NCBI RefSeq assembly: GCF_000759025.1
Contig: NZ_JPOS01000037.1
Coordinates: 27,166 to 91,165, forward strand
From: Phaeodactylibacter xiamenensis
GTDB taxonomy: Bacteria > Bacteroidota > Bacteroidia > Chitinophagales > Saprospiraceae
Direction: 5' to 3'
Length of the DNA: 64,000 bases
Of the stretch, positions 45,026 to 54,314 are shown piece by piece. The position numbers and the translations under genes are program-made. How positions within the stretch are numbered: position 1 is the first letter of the stretch; every line of letters begins with the position of its first letter. Under the pieces are notes generated by a model. It was not told the origin of the DNA. It did not search any database and saw only the letters and a list, made by a program, of their open reading frames with translations.

Positions 45026-45406
45026 CTACTCACGGTCGAAGCGCAACTCCTGAATAAGCTGGCGGCCATTTTTTTCTTTCATGTAGATGTACACCCGGAA
45101 AGTCTGCCCGTTGGCCGAGAGGTTGCCAATGCAGTACTGAGAATCATTATTGCGGGCGGCTCCCTTATGCACGGTGCTCCAGCCGGAAGGGCGGTGCTGG
45201 CTAAAAAACTGCCGGACAACACCTATGGCATCGGCTTTGGCATAAACATCGTCTTTATCTAAAATGGAAACCTCCACGGAATCGTCGAAGTAGTTGCCTA
45301 ATGTGGTGGCATCTCCCTGGCTGATCGCCTGCGTGATGGCAGACAGGTTCGCCGGGGACTGTAGTGCACTGGGCAGTAAAAAGGCAAGAAAGAGTAAGCT
45401 TTTCAT
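45026..45406 (-). CDS. DUF4783 protein (secreted, NTF2-like)
   Basis: 126 residues from the ATG at 45404-45406 (MKSLLFLAFLLPSALQSPA: signal peptide). The mature part, about 105 residues, has QAISQGDATTLGNYFDDSVEVSILDKDDVY (about 25-54) and QFFSQHRPSGWSTVHKG, the usual DUF4783/SnoaL-like pattern of a small NTF2-type alpha+beta cone. The function is unknown. It converges with the TIGR02757 gene (6 bases apart). Confidence 0.85.
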   Translation of the reverse strand: MKSLLFLAFLLPSALQSPANLSAITQAISQGDATTLGNYFDDSVEVSILDKDDVYAKADAIGVVRQFFSQHRPSGWSTVHKGAARNNDSQYCIGNLSANGQTFRVYIYMKEKNGRQLIQELRFDRE

Positions 45407-45567
45407 ATGGCTTTGGTTTTTGTTCATGGATTGCCTCAGATACTAATTTACGACATTTGTCTGTCATTTAGACTTCGTATGATGTTAAAGTCACACTTCG
45501 GTCATTTGGGCAGCACCAAAACGGGTAGTAAACGCTCTTCGGTTTTGAGAAATTGTGCAGCAGCATA

Positions 45568-46389
45568 TTAATTGTTGAAAGCAGGAGGGTATGCCCGGGT
45601 TCGTTCTTCAGCCCTGATTATTTTTTGTACCCATTCCCAGTCGGTTGCCCGGTCGCAGTTGATGCAGAGGTTATTGATAGGGTGCCCGCTCCAGCTGTAG
45701 ATCAGGGATTGCGAAGGATAGAGCGGGCCTTGCAGCATGGGGCCGTAGGTGTGCCCTGTGGCGGTATACTCCCAATAGTGAATGCCATGTTTGCGCTCAA
45801 ACTGTATAGCATCGGCGACCCTGATGCCGCCATCAGGCAGGCGCGCCAGGAAATGACCGCTGTAAATGGTATGGATGAAGGCCCAAACGGAAGCCTCGAA
45901 GTTAGGGAACACCACAAATGAAGCCGGTTCAGGGTCGTTGCGAATATGGTCGGCGCAAAAGCCAAGCTGTTCGCAAATCCAGGGTTTGCCGTGGTGCCGG
46001 ATGCCAAAATAGTTGAGGGTGCGGTTGGACAGAAAGGAAGTACCCCAAAAGGACTCTCTCGCGGCTTTGCTTAGCAGAGCCCGCCAGTCAGCAAGGTACA
46101 ACTGGCCATAAAGCTGGCAGGCCGCCGCCGCATCCCGATAGAAGGCATCCTGTAGCCGCTCCTGCCACTGATCTGGCAGTGCACTGCTTCGGGGAATTTT
46201 GATGTAACGCCGCTGTGTCTCAGGAATGAAGCCAATCAAATTGGGCGCAATAGCTTCGAGCTCGGCCAAAGCTTGTTGTACATGGTTGCTGGAAGTAGCG
46301 CGAATACCGCCTTCCGGCCACTGGGCAGCAAGCGGGCTGACGGTGATCAGCGGCAGGAACGTCCACATTAAATTCAGGCAGGGGCGCAT
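45568..46389 (-). CDS. Secreted glucosaminidase-domain protein (peptidoglycan hydrolase-like)
   Basis: 273 residues. A signal peptide (about 1-22, ending PLAAQ) precedes the catalytic domain. SKAARESFWGTSFLSNRTLNYFGI (about 107-130) carries the catalytic Glu of the mannosyl-glycoprotein endo-beta-N-acetylglucosaminidase/FlgJ-like family, and FPNFEASVWAFIHTIYSG (about 160-178) and the YGPMLQGPLY loop are consistent. Probably cuts peptidoglycan in the periplasm, as many Bacteroidota proteins of this type do. It stands alone on its strand, upstream of a gap to the DUF4783 gene. Confidence 0.82.
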   Translation of the reverse strand: MRPCLNLMWTFLPLITVSPLAAQWPEGGIRATSSNHVQQALAELEAIAPNLIGFIPETQRRYIKIPRSSALPDQWQERLQDAFYRDAAAACQLYGQLYLADWRALLSKAARESFWGTSFLSNRTLNYFGIRHHGKPWICEQLGFCADHIRNDPEPASFVVFPNFEASVWAFIHTIYSGHFLARLPDGGIRVADAIQFERKHGIHYWEYTATGHTYGPMLQGPLYPSQSLIYSWSGHPINNLCINCDRATDWEWVQKIIRAEERTRAYPPAFNN

Positions 46390-46532
46390 ATTTTTTGATA
46401 AAGGTAAGGAACTGAGGGACTTTATACTATTTGGGCCATCAGTATCGTTAACAGGAGCCGAATGGCCAAACGGACCGCGGAGTTTACTATCTTTAGCCCC
46501 CTCAAACCTCCATCGCCAACCTGGATAATGCT

Positions 46533-47768
46533 ATGACGAAAACGGAAACCCCTATTGTCGCTGCCGCTGAGCAATACGTAAAGCGTTTTTATGAGGAAAA
46601 TTTTCAGGATAACCTACCATTCCACGATTACCGGCATTTTGAGAATGTTGTCAACGCAGTACAACTGATCGGTGAAGCGTATGAACTTGGGGCGGAGGAC
46701 CTCGAAGTACTTCGCCTGGCGGCCTGGTTTCATGATCTGGGCTATTTCGAATCCCCGGAAGGGCATGAGTCAAGGAGTGCGGTATTAGCAGGGGCTTTCT
46801 TACAGGAGCAAGGTTATCCGGAAGCGCAAATTGAGCAAGTCAGGGGATGTATACTGGCGACCCGGCTGCCTCAGTCTCCCGAAAATTTACTACAGCAAAT
46901 ACTCTGCGATGCAGATCTCAGCCATCTGGGCAATGCACACTACTGGGACCGTTGTGGCAGACTGCGGCAGGAAATGGCCATCGCGAGAGGGATACTAATG
47001 TCGGATCCGGAGTGGGTGGAATTTGAGATCAACTTCCTGATGCAGCACAGCTATCATACGGATGTGGCCCGCGAGCTCTTCAATGAGCAAAAACTGAAGC
47101 ATATCAGGCAGCTGAACAAGCAAAAGCTCCGCCTCAATCCGGATACGCTGAAGGTGATGCAGGAGGAAGAGCAGTCCAAGAAGAAAAAGAAGAAGAAAAA
47201 AAAGAAGAAAGGTAAGGATGGCGATCAGTTGAAGGAACTGAACCTGGGAAGAGGCGTGGAGACCATGTACCGGACTACCTACCGTACCCATGTAAATTTG
47301 AGCTCCATCGCAGACAATAAAGCCAATATCATGTTGTCGATCAATGCCATTATCATTTCGATTGTGGTGTCTAGCCTGGTACCCCGTTTTTCCGATAATC
47401 CCCGTCTGATCCTGCCTACGATATTGCTGCTCGCGGTTTGTTTGTCAGCTTTGGTCTTTGCCATCCTTTCCACCCGCCCCAAGGTGACAGAAGGGCGGGT
47501 AACCCGGGAAAATATTGAGAACAAGAATTCCAATCTGCTCTTTTTCGGCAATTTCTACAACATGGAGCTGAACGATTTTCACTGGGGCATGATGGAAATG
47601 ATCCGCGACAGCGATTTTTTATACAGCTCTATGACGCGCGATTTGTACTACCTCGGTGTGGTGCTGGCCAAGAAGTACAAATACCTGCGCATTTGCTACG
47701 GTATCTTCATGTACGGACTGATTGTATCCGTTATCGTATTTGCGCTGGCATTTGTAACGGCACCTTAA
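46533..47768 (+). CDS. HD-domain/Pycsar-effector-like transmembrane fusion protein
   Basis: 411 residues, two domains. The N-terminal HD domain (about 25-140) has HDYRHFENVVNAV (H about 28), AAWFHDLGYFE (HD about 71-72) and CDADLSHLG (D about 130), so the metal-binding H...HD...D set looks intact. A nearly pure Lys linker follows (about 213-226). The C-terminal part (about 247-411) matches DUF5706/PycTM, the membrane effector of cyclic-pyrimidine (Pycsar) phage defence. It starts TYRTHVNLSSIADNKANIMLSINAII and has helices at about 268-290, 296-316 and 386-408. No pyrimidine cyclase gene is nearby. Such HD-PycTM fusions could sense or degrade a nucleotide signal with the HD domain and act at the membrane (inference). 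Upstream a TATCTTTA resembles a -7 box. Confidence 0.85.
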   Translation: MTKTETPIVAAAEQYVKRFYEENFQDNLPFHDYRHFENVVNAVQLIGEAYELGAEDLEVLRLAAWFHDLGYFESPEGHESRSAVLAGAFLQEQGYPEAQIEQVRGCILATRLPQSPENLLQQILCDADLSHLGNAHYWDRCGRLRQEMAIARGILMSDPEWVEFEINFLMQHSYHTDVARELFNEQKLKHIRQLNKQKLRLNPDTLKVMQEEEQSKKKKKKKKKKKGKDGDQLKELNLGRGVETMYRTTYRTHVNLSSIADNKANIMLSINAIIISIVVSSLVPRFSDNPRLILPTILLLAVCLSALVFAILSTRPKVTEGRVTRENIENKNSNLLFFGNFYNMELNDFHWGMMEMIRDSDFLYSSMTRDLYYLGVVLAKKYKYLRICYGIFMYGLIVSVIVFALAFVTAP

Positions 47769-47775
47769 CTTCCCC

Positions 47776-48078
47776 CTATCGCTTAGAGATATTGTTGTGG
47801 GAGATGTGTTTCTGCCGGGTGGACTTGAAACGTGTACTCTGATTAGCCCGCAGCCTGCGGTGTTTGGTTGCCCGGCCCTGTACCCGTTTCCGCCACATTT
47901 TCCAGCTGCTTAGCTTCATTTCCTTCTTCATGATGCGGATGACCTCGGATTCTTTCACGCCAAACTGATCCTCAATGGCGTCAAAGGGCGTGCGGTCTTC
48001 CCAGGCCATTTCTATGATCCGGTCAATATTCCGATCTGTTAATTCGTACTTTTGATAAATTTTTTTGACGCTTCCCAT
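47776..48078 (-). CDS. TIGR03643-family small protein (DUF2805)
   Basis: 100 residues. MGSVKKIYQKYELTDRNIDRIIEMAWEDRTPFDAIEDQFGVKESEVIRIMKKEMKLSSWKMWRKRVQGR is the core of the family, with a predicted helix-turn-helix-like centre (about 30-60) and a very basic tail (about 70-100). The role is unknown; the basic charge suggests nucleic-acid binding (inference). It converges with the HD-PycTM gene (7 bases apart). I recall a frequent link of this family with photolyase genes; here the DASH gene lies 4.4 kb away. Confidence 0.88.
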   Translation of the reverse strand: MGSVKKIYQKYELTDRNIDRIIEMAWEDRTPFDAIEDQFGVKESEVIRIMKKEMKLSSWKMWRKRVQGRATKHRRLRANQSTRFKSTRQKHISHNNISKR

Positions 48079-48163
48079 AATGAATGTTGAATTTCAGAGT
48101 TGTAACAAAGTGTTGTCCGGGAGGTTGTGAATGCCATGTTTAGCTACTGTAAAATTTAAGCCA

Positions 48164-48616
48164 ATGAATGGGGTACTTGGATTTTGTTTATTGCTGTTGA
48201 CATTTACGGAGGGGCAAAGCCAGGATTGGCCGGCAGCTACGGCAAGGCTGAAGGTCAACGTATTGGGGGTGGCTGCAAACGGAGGGAATATTCACATTGC
48301 CATACACCGGGAGGCCACTTTCTTACAGGACGAATCTGCTTTATCCAGTGTGGTTCTGTCGCCCCGGGGCAAAGCAGAAGTCAGCGGGCAGTTGGAAGCC
48401 CTGCCCCATAATACCTACGCTGTGGCGGTCTTTCAGGATATGAACGGCAATGATCAGCTGGATAAAAACGCCCTGGGTATCCCTACTGAGCCTTATGCTT
48501 TTTCCAATAATCCAATCGTGAAATGGCGGGCCCCAACGTTCAATGATGCGGCGGTACCGCTTAATCAGGCAGAACAGGTCATCTCAATCACACTGAAGTA
48601 CTGGAAAGATTATTAA
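48164..48616 (+). CDS. DUF2141 secreted protein
   Basis: 150 residues from the ATG at 48164. A signal peptide (about 1-20, ending TEGQSQ) precedes a beta-sandwich domain. LKVNVLGVAANGGNIHIAIHREATFL (about 29-54), LPHNTYAVAVFQDMNGNDQLDKNALGIPTEPYAFSNN (about 84-120) and the C-terminal ITLKYW are the DUF2141 pattern. The D-x-N-G-N-D-x-L-D segment resembles a calcium-binding loop. Function unknown; periplasmic or outer-membrane-associated. Confidence 0.88.
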   Translation: MNGVLGFCLLLLTFTEGQSQDWPAATARLKVNVLGVAANGGNIHIAIHREATFLQDESALSSVVLSPRGKAEVSGQLEALPHNTYAVAVFQDMNGNDQLDKNALGIPTEPYAFSNNPIVKWRAPTFNDAAVPLNQAEQVISITLKYWKDY

Positions 48617-48946
48617 TTGGGCTGAGAAATATATTTGAGCTATTGGACCAAAGCCCTGTCAGACCTCGGATTTGGTAGCCTGGCACTGAAAAAATTCCTG
48701 TCGGGCGGACTTCTGTTCTTGAAAATGAACCCTCACATTGAGGTATCTTCATTTTATTTTCCTATCTTCCCATCAAACGCTCTTGTTTGCTGAATGCCCG
48801 TGGACTGGCTCTGATATATTCAACAGCCAAGTCTGCCGGAAACGCAGGGTATTCCTCCTCTGCAAGGAGAAGTACCCGAGCTGCCTTATTGGTTTACAAG
48901 AACATATATAGCCCGCGCGCTGGCCTGGATAACAGAAAAAGGGACT
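48617..48946. other. Intergenic stretch of 330 bases, no feature recognised
   Basis: Lies between the DUF2141 stop and the CheB-CheR-PAS gene. No gene, hairpin of note or consensus promoter is seen; the promoter of the signalling gene must be here. In-frame stops block an upstream extension of the CheB domain. Confidence 0.5.
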
Positions 48947-51802
48947 ATGAAAGTAATTGGTATCGGCGCATCCGCGGGCGGACTGGAAGCCATAACAAGG
49001 CTTGTATCCAAATTGTCCAATGGAAGCGGAGCCGCTTTTGTTTTTTTACAGCATTTGTCTCCCAATACCAAGTCTATGATTGGGGAGCTCTTGGGGAAGC
49101 ATACGAGTATGCCTGTCACGATGGTGTACAAGGATCAGCCTGTTAAAGCTAATCACATCTACGTGATGGCAGAGAATAAGAACATTGTGTTCGCCAATGG
49201 CAGGCTGCTCACTAAAGCCCGCCCGCCTGAGTCGGAAATAAACCTGCCTATTGACCAGTTTTTCAATTCTTTAGGAGAATCGCTCGGTAGCCATGCCGTT
49301 GGTGTGCTCTTGTCCGGCACTGGCACAGATGGGACAAGAGGGCTACGTACCATAAAGGAGAAAGGTGGGTTTGTATTGGTGCAGTCACCGGAGACCGCAA
49401 AGTTTGATGGGATGCCAAGAGCGGCTATTGACCTGAAAATTGCAGATCGCATCAGCCCGCCCGAAGAACTGGCGCAGGATATAGAATATATCCTTACCCA
49501 TCGGGATTTTAAAACAAGAGAAGTTGGTTTTCAGGATAAAAAACAGAAGGAGACCTATTTTGATAAAATCGTACAACTCGTTTCTAAGCGAACCCATGTG
49601 GATTTTAGCGAATACCGGGAGCCTACACTGAGCCGGCGGCTGGAAAACCGCATTCTTATCCGAAAGTGCAATGATATTCAGGCTTACTGGGAAATCATTC
49701 AGCAGGATGCAACGGAGGTGGCCGCTCTGTTTAGTAACTTCCTTATTGGTGTGACCAATTTCTTTAGAGACCCCGAGGCCTACGATGCCATCAGGAAGGA
49801 AGTCCTGCCCGAAATATTTTCCCAGCCGAAGGCAGAAGGCGCGCCATACAGATTTTGGGTAACGGCCTGTTCTACCGGCGAAGAAGCCTATACCCTCGCT
49901 ATGCTAATCGAAGATTATTTGCAGGAGCACGATAGGAAAAACGTAGATTATAAGGTCTTTGCTTCTGATATTGATGAGCACGCGATACAATTTGCCCTTA
50001 AAGGCACTTACTCCCTGAATATGGTCGCTGATGTGCCTGAACCGTATCAATCCAAATATTTTATCCGTGAAGGTGATTACATGCAGGTCAGGCCTTCTCT
50101 GCGTAAACGGATTATGTTTGCTGTTCAAAATCTATTGGGCGACCCGCCCTTTATAAATATGGACCTTATTACCTGCCGCAACCTGCTCATCTACCTGCGG
50201 CCGGAGGTTCAGCAAAAAGCGCTTTCCACATTGCACTTTGCGCTCAAGCCGGGAGCATTTTTGTTCCTTGGGCCAAGTGAATCCCTCGGCAGTCTGAAAT
50301 ATGCCTTTGAAAAATACACCCGTAGCTGGAATATCTTTACGAAGCGCGCTGATAAGTCTCCAAAGCTTCAGTCCTCGTTTTCAATGCATATAAAGCCTGC
50401 AAACACTGAAAAATCAAAGCAGAATATGAGTAGCTTCCAATCAGACCTCCATCCGTCTTTTACGGATACTGACCCGTTCACCCGGTTTCTGGTTGAACGT
50501 TTCGCGCCGATTGCCTTTTTTGTGACTGAAGAGTTGGATATTCTTTACCTCAACGGTGAAGCTGAGCAGATTTTGAACATGCCCAGGGCTTTAGCCCGGT
50601 TAAACCTTAGCAAAATGCTCAGCAAAGAGGATTTGCTTACTTTTAAAGCGGGCATACAGCAAGTGTTGTCAGAGGGTGGTCCTATATCGTTTGAGCATGT
50701 TGTACTCAGGAAACGCGACCGGGAATTTATCGCAGAAGTCCGCTTTGATTTACCCCATCTGCCCGAATTGTACGAAAAAGGAGAAAACGAGTCCACTCCG
50801 AAAGTCATCCTCATCGAGGTTTATCTGCCCGAAGAGTCCAAAGAAGAAGACGAGCCTGCTCCTAAGAATATGACGGAAGGCAAAGTCACTACGCTGCAAA
50901 AACAACTGAAAGCCTCCAAGCGCCGCTCTCAGGAACTGGTCAATGAGCTGGAAGCGACTAATGAAGAACTGCAAACGTCCAACCGCGAGCTCATGGCCTC
51001 CAATGAGGAGCTGCAAAGTACCAACGAGGAGCTGCAATCGGTAAACGAGGAGCTCTATACCGTGAACAGCGAACTCCAAATGAAAAATGAAGAGCTTACA
51101 ACCGCTAATAACGATATTTCCAATTTGCTCAAGAGCACGGATATTGGCACTATTTTTCTGGACAAGGGACTCAAGATCCGGCGCTTCACACCTGCTGTCC
51201 GGCGGCAGTTTAATCTCATAGACTCTGATGTTGGCCGTTCGATTACCAATTTTGCCACTACTTTTAAAGGGCTGGATATCGAAGAGGTCTGTCAGGAGGT
51301 ATTCAGCACCCTTTCTCCTTTTGAAAAAGAGATTGTAGACAAGGAAGGCGATCATTATTTGCTGCGGGTCCTTCCTTACCGTACCGAGGAGGATTATATC
51401 GATGGATTAGTGCTAACTTTTGTGAATATCAACGAACTCGCGATATCGCGCAATCAAACACAAAAAGCCGAGCGGATTTTCAGGCAGTTCGTTAGCCAAT
51501 CAGACCAGCAGATCGCGATTATCGACAAAAAAGGGAAGGTCCATTTTGTTAACCGGGTACGGTTTACCGGCAAAAAGTCAGATGACTTAATCGGGCAGCC
51601 TATTTATTCCTATTTGCCGGAAGATATTCGGGACGAAGTTAAAAAAATGCTGGAAAATGTCTTTGATGGCAAGCCCTTCGAGCGGTTGCAGTTCAGCTAT
51701 GATTACCAGGGTGGTTCCAAAGGAGACGCTTCTCTGATAATCGTGCCGATTATACTGGAAGGGTATATTAAATATGCAGCTCTGATTGAAGATATAGATT
51801 AG
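48947..51802 (+). CDS. CheB-CheR-PAS hybrid signalling protein
   Basis: 951 residues. CheB methylesterase (about 1-180): MKVIGIGASAGGLEA (catalytic Ser in GASAGG), FLQHLSP (His), SGTGTDGTRGL (Asp). CheR methyltransferase (about 205-460): GVTNFFRDPEAY, ACSTGEEAYTLAML and FASDIDEHAI (SAM site), ITCRNLLIYL. Then a PAS-like domain (about 510-630) and a long coiled coil (about 650-725), where NEELQ/TNEEL-type heptads repeat seven times or more. Two PAS domains follow (about 730-835 and 845-950). Such hybrids lack a chemoreceptor partner here, so they may modify or sense something other than chemotaxis receptors. Some carry a histidine kinase at the end; this one does not. The gene converges on the sigma54 activator (16 bases between stops). 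Confidence 0.9.
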   Translation: MKVIGIGASAGGLEAITRLVSKLSNGSGAAFVFLQHLSPNTKSMIGELLGKHTSMPVTMVYKDQPVKANHIYVMAENKNIVFANGRLLTKARPPESEINLPIDQFFNSLGESLGSHAVGVLLSGTGTDGTRGLRTIKEKGGFVLVQSPETAKFDGMPRAAIDLKIADRISPPEELAQDIEYILTHRDFKTREVGFQDKKQKETYFDKIVQLVSKRTHVDFSEYREPTLSRRLENRILIRKCNDIQAYWEIIQQDATEVAALFSNFLIGVTNFFRDPEAYDAIRKEVLPEIFSQPKAEGAPYRFWVTACSTGEEAYTLAMLIEDYLQEHDRKNVDYKVFASDIDEHAIQFALKGTYSLNMVADVPEPYQSKYFIREGDYMQVRPSLRKRIMFAVQNLLGDPPFINMDLITCRNLLIYLRPEVQQKALSTLHFALKPGAFLFLGPSESLGSLKYAFEKYTRSWNIFTKRADKSPKLQSSFSMHIKPANTEKSKQNMSSFQSDLHPSFTDTDPFTRFLVERFAPIAFFVTEELDILYLNGEAEQILNMPRALARLNLSKMLSKEDLLTFKAGIQQVLSEGGPISFEHVVLRKRDREFIAEVRFDLPHLPELYEKGENESTPKVILIEVYLPEESKEEDEPAPKNMTEGKVTTLQKQLKASKRRSQELVNELEATNEELQTSNRELMASNEELQSTNEELQSVNEELYTVNSELQMKNEELTTANNDISNLLKSTDIGTIFLDKGLKIRRFTPAVRRQFNLIDSDVGRSITNFATTFKGLDIEEVCQEVFSTLSPFEKEIVDKEGDHYLLRVLPYRTEEDYIDGLVLTFVNINELAISRNQTQKAERIFRQFVSQSDQQIAIIDKKGKVHFVNRVRFTGKKSDDLIGQPIYSYLPEDIRDEVKKMLENVFDGKPFERLQFSYDYQGGSKGDASLIIVPIILEGYIKYAALIEDID

Positions 51803-51817
51803 GCGAAGGCAATAAAG

Positions 51818-53977
51818 CTACTCCCGTTCAATGCCCAGCTTTTTCATTTTTGAAAACAGGGTTTGCCCTTTCATGCCCAGTAGTTTGGCAGCGCCCTGTG
51901 GGCCAGTCACCCGCCAGTGGGTTTTTTCAAGAGCATTGATGATATGTTGACGCTGTATTTCTTCTAATGTAGGGAATTCATCTCCGATTTCGGAGTGGGC
52001 TGCCGATTGTTTGGAGCGTACCGGGCGCCAGTAGGAAAGGTCAAGGGTCTTGTTATTGGAAAGGACCACTGCCTGCTCCACAATATTCATGAGCTCCCGT
52101 ATATTACCGGGGAAATCGTACTGCTGCAGGCGCTTGAGGTCTTTGGCACGGATGTTATCAATCGGTTTGCCATTTTTCCGGGCAAACTGTTTCATAAAAT
52201 GCCGGACCAGCAAAGGGATGTCTTCCGGGCGGTCCCGCAGCGGAGGATTTTGCAGTGGGAATACGCTCAGACGGTAATACAAATCTTCCCGGAATTGTTT
52301 CCCGGAGACCATCTTTCTCAGGTCACGGTTGGTGGCCGCAATAATCCGGACGTCTACCTTTAGGGTCTCCACCCCGCCTACGCGTTCAAATTCACCCTCC
52401 TGAAGTATCCGAAGGAGTTGGGATTGTATCTTCAAAGAGATTTCTCCGATTTCATCCAGGAAAATAGTGCCTTTGTCCGCCAGCTCGAAGCGGCCGGTTT
52501 TTGTAGCCGTTGCTCCTGTGAAAGCCCCCTTCTCATGGCCGAACAGTTCAGAGAGGATCAGTTCTTCAGGGAGCGCAGCGCAATTGACCCTCACCAGAGA
52601 GCGCTCACTGCGCTTGCTGAGGCTGTGAATAGCCCGGGCCAACAGCTCTTTGCCCGTCCCGGTTTCTCCCTCGATCAGCACCGTAGCTTCAGTTGGCGCG
52701 ACCTGCTCTACCTGTTGGAGTACCTTTCGGTAATTGTCACTTTGAGTCAGGATGTTCTCGAATTTATTGCCCTCAGAGATTTCTTCCTTTAGATAAATGT
52801 TCTCTTCCTCCAGTCGGTCAGAAAGCGTTTGTACTTCAAGCAACGCTTTCCTCAATTCGGCTTCCTGTTGGCGGCGCTCTGTGATATCATGAGCACTGAG
52901 GCTGATAAGCTTAGTGCCGTTGATGTCCAAAAAGTCAAGATGGAACTCAGCAGGAAAAACCCGGTCGTTTCTGGTCCTCAGGGTACTTTCCATTTTCATG
53001 GTTTCCCCTGCCGAGGCCTCAGCCCATATCTCATGCCATTGCTCAATGGTGTTTTCTGCATCGATATCGGTAATTTCCAGCCTGCCGGTCATTTCCGAAG
53101 CTTCATAGCCAAGCCGGTTGGCCATGGCCCGGTTGACATATCGCAGGGTGCAGTCGGGGTTGATCCAGCATACCATAGCCTCGGAACGATCCAGGACTGC
53201 CCCTGCCAGGTGCCTTTCCGCTGAGGAGCTCTGCCCTATTGAGATACTGCCCTGCAGCTTTCCGACTATGTTGTCTTCTTCCACCGGGTAGCCATAGATA
53301 TTGATTTCATACCCCGGCCGCTGTTCGTCATGGCGTAACTGCAGCTGTAGCTCAAAAGGAGACCGGTTTTTCTGGGCAGCTTTGATTTTTTGGATGAGGG
53401 TGGCAAATTGATTTGAAGGCAGCCGGTCCTTTAGAGCAGATACAATATTCAATTGGCGGGGCGGAGGGAGTTGATCGGCATCCAGTTGCAGGATATCAGG
53501 AAAGTTATCTGTCATCTGAAAGTCCCCGTTAATGATATTCCATTCCCAAATAGCAATTTGATAGTGCCTGAGGTGCCTGTAGGTCGGTGTTTTAAGGCTC
53601 TGAATAGAGCCTGCCGGAGGTATGAAACAGCATAGTAAAGGTGGGGAGGTATTTTTTAAAACCGAGCCCTGTATTCGGAAAAACTTAGTTTCACCAGACT
53701 TGAGCCGCCATTCTACGAGCCAGGATTTGCTTTTTCTGGCGCCTGCAGCATCCCAGCGTTGCAGGTACCGGACCATGTTCAGTTCTTCTTCCAGGTCAAA
53801 AATCTGGAGTTGCGTGAGCCCTTCTTGCAAATACCCCAGCCTTTTTCTCGCTACAGCATTAGCATACCGGATATGGCCCTTCTTGTCAAATAACATGACG
53901 GCATCATTGCCCCTGGCCATAATGAGCTGGAACAATGCAGCAAAATCCACAGCATCTAAAGCTGGTTTCTCCTTCAT
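51818..53977 (-). CDS. PAS-containing sigma54-dependent transcriptional activator
   Basis: 719 residues. Sensor part: PAS (about 12-110), a second PAS-like region (about 130-240) and a third PAS (about 255-375, [21 protein letters not shown]). Then the AAA+ domain (about 405-640): Walker [15 protein letters not shown] loop within [15 protein letters not shown], Walker [11 protein letters not shown] and sensor region [15 protein letters not shown] Fis-type HTH ends the protein (about 670-719, [19 protein letters not shown]). GAFTGA shows it activates RpoN holoenzyme. It has no receiver domain, so the PAS domains should sense the signal. It sits divergent from a degenerate sigma factor gene that has a sigma54-type promoter, its likely target (inference). 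Confidence 0.93.
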   Translation of the reverse strand: MKEKPALDAVDFAALFQLIMARGNDAVMLFDKKGHIRYANAVARKRLGYLQEGLTQLQIFDLEEELNMVRYLQRWDAAGARKSKSWLVEWRLKSGETKFFRIQGSVLKNTSPPLLCCFIPPAGSIQSLKTPTYRHLRHYQIAIWEWNIINGDFQMTDNFPDILQLDADQLPPPRQLNIVSALKDRLPSNQFATLIQKIKAAQKNRSPFELQLQLRHDEQRPGYEINIYGYPVEEDNIVGKLQGSISIGQSSSAERHLAGAVLDRSEAMVCWINPDCTLRYVNRAMANRLGYEASEMTGRLEITDIDAENTIEQWHEIWAEASAGETMKMESTLRTRNDRVFPAEFHLDFLDINGTKLISLSAHDITERRQQEAELRKALLEVQTLSDRLEEENIYLKEEISEGNKFENILTQSDNYRKVLQQVEQVAPTEATVLIEGETGTGKELLARAIHSLSKRSERSLVRVNCAALPEELILSELFGHEKGAFTGATATKTGRFELADKGTIFLDEIGEISLKIQSQLLRILQEGEFERVGGVETLKVDVRIIAATNRDLRKMVSGKQFREDLYYRLSVFPLQNPPLRDRPEDIPLLVRHFMKQFARKNGKPIDNIRAKDLKRLQQYDFPGNIRELMNIVEQAVVLSNNKTLDLSYWRPVRSKQSAAHSEIGDEFPTLEEIQRQHIINALEKTHWRVTGPQGAAKLLGMKGQTLFSKMKKLGIERE

Positions 53978-54314
53978 GTTGGCAATCCTAGAACGTAGGT
54001 GTATTTAATGTTCTTTCATACGTTACCATCCTGAAGCCGTGAGGGCGTAAGGACTGGGGGCTTTATTTGATTCACGCCTTTCGTGATGTAAATCAGTCTA
54101 AATATAATCAAATCCAAGGCAAATACAAATTTGATTTATTTTTTATTAAATAAGATAAAAGTTGTCTTATGTAGTGATTTTAGTAACGCTGGATTAAAGT
54201 TAAAGTATTGTAAGTCAGTAATTTATGCTTTGGTCCGGTCTTTGCAGTCTAAATAGCCTGAAACAAACACTACGGTAGCGGTATGATCCGTAAACAATAA
54301 AAACAACAAGCCAA
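53978..54314. other. Divergent intergenic region, 337 bases, A/T-rich
   Basis: Separates the sigma54 activator (leftward) and the sigma-like gene (rightward). Holds the sigma54-type promoter at 54231-54246. An A/T-rich part (54100-54180) may be bent DNA suited to IHF-like looping or enhancer function (inference). Confidence 0.6.
54231..54246 (+). promoter_or_regulatory. Sigma54-type promoter (-24/-12)
   Basis: TGGTCCGGTCTTTGCA matches the consensus TGGCACGNNNNTTGCA at the GG and GC, with GG (54232-54233) and GC (54244-54245) 12 bases apart as required. Start of transcription is expected near 54256, 58 bases before the ATG of the sigma-like gene. The adjacent divergent gene encodes a GAFTGA-type sigma54 activator. 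Confidence 0.55.

Noticed and set aside
46533..48078. Considered a complete Pycsar operon
   Set aside because: Only the effector-like fusion is present; the neighbour TIGR03643 gene is convergent and not a cyclase.
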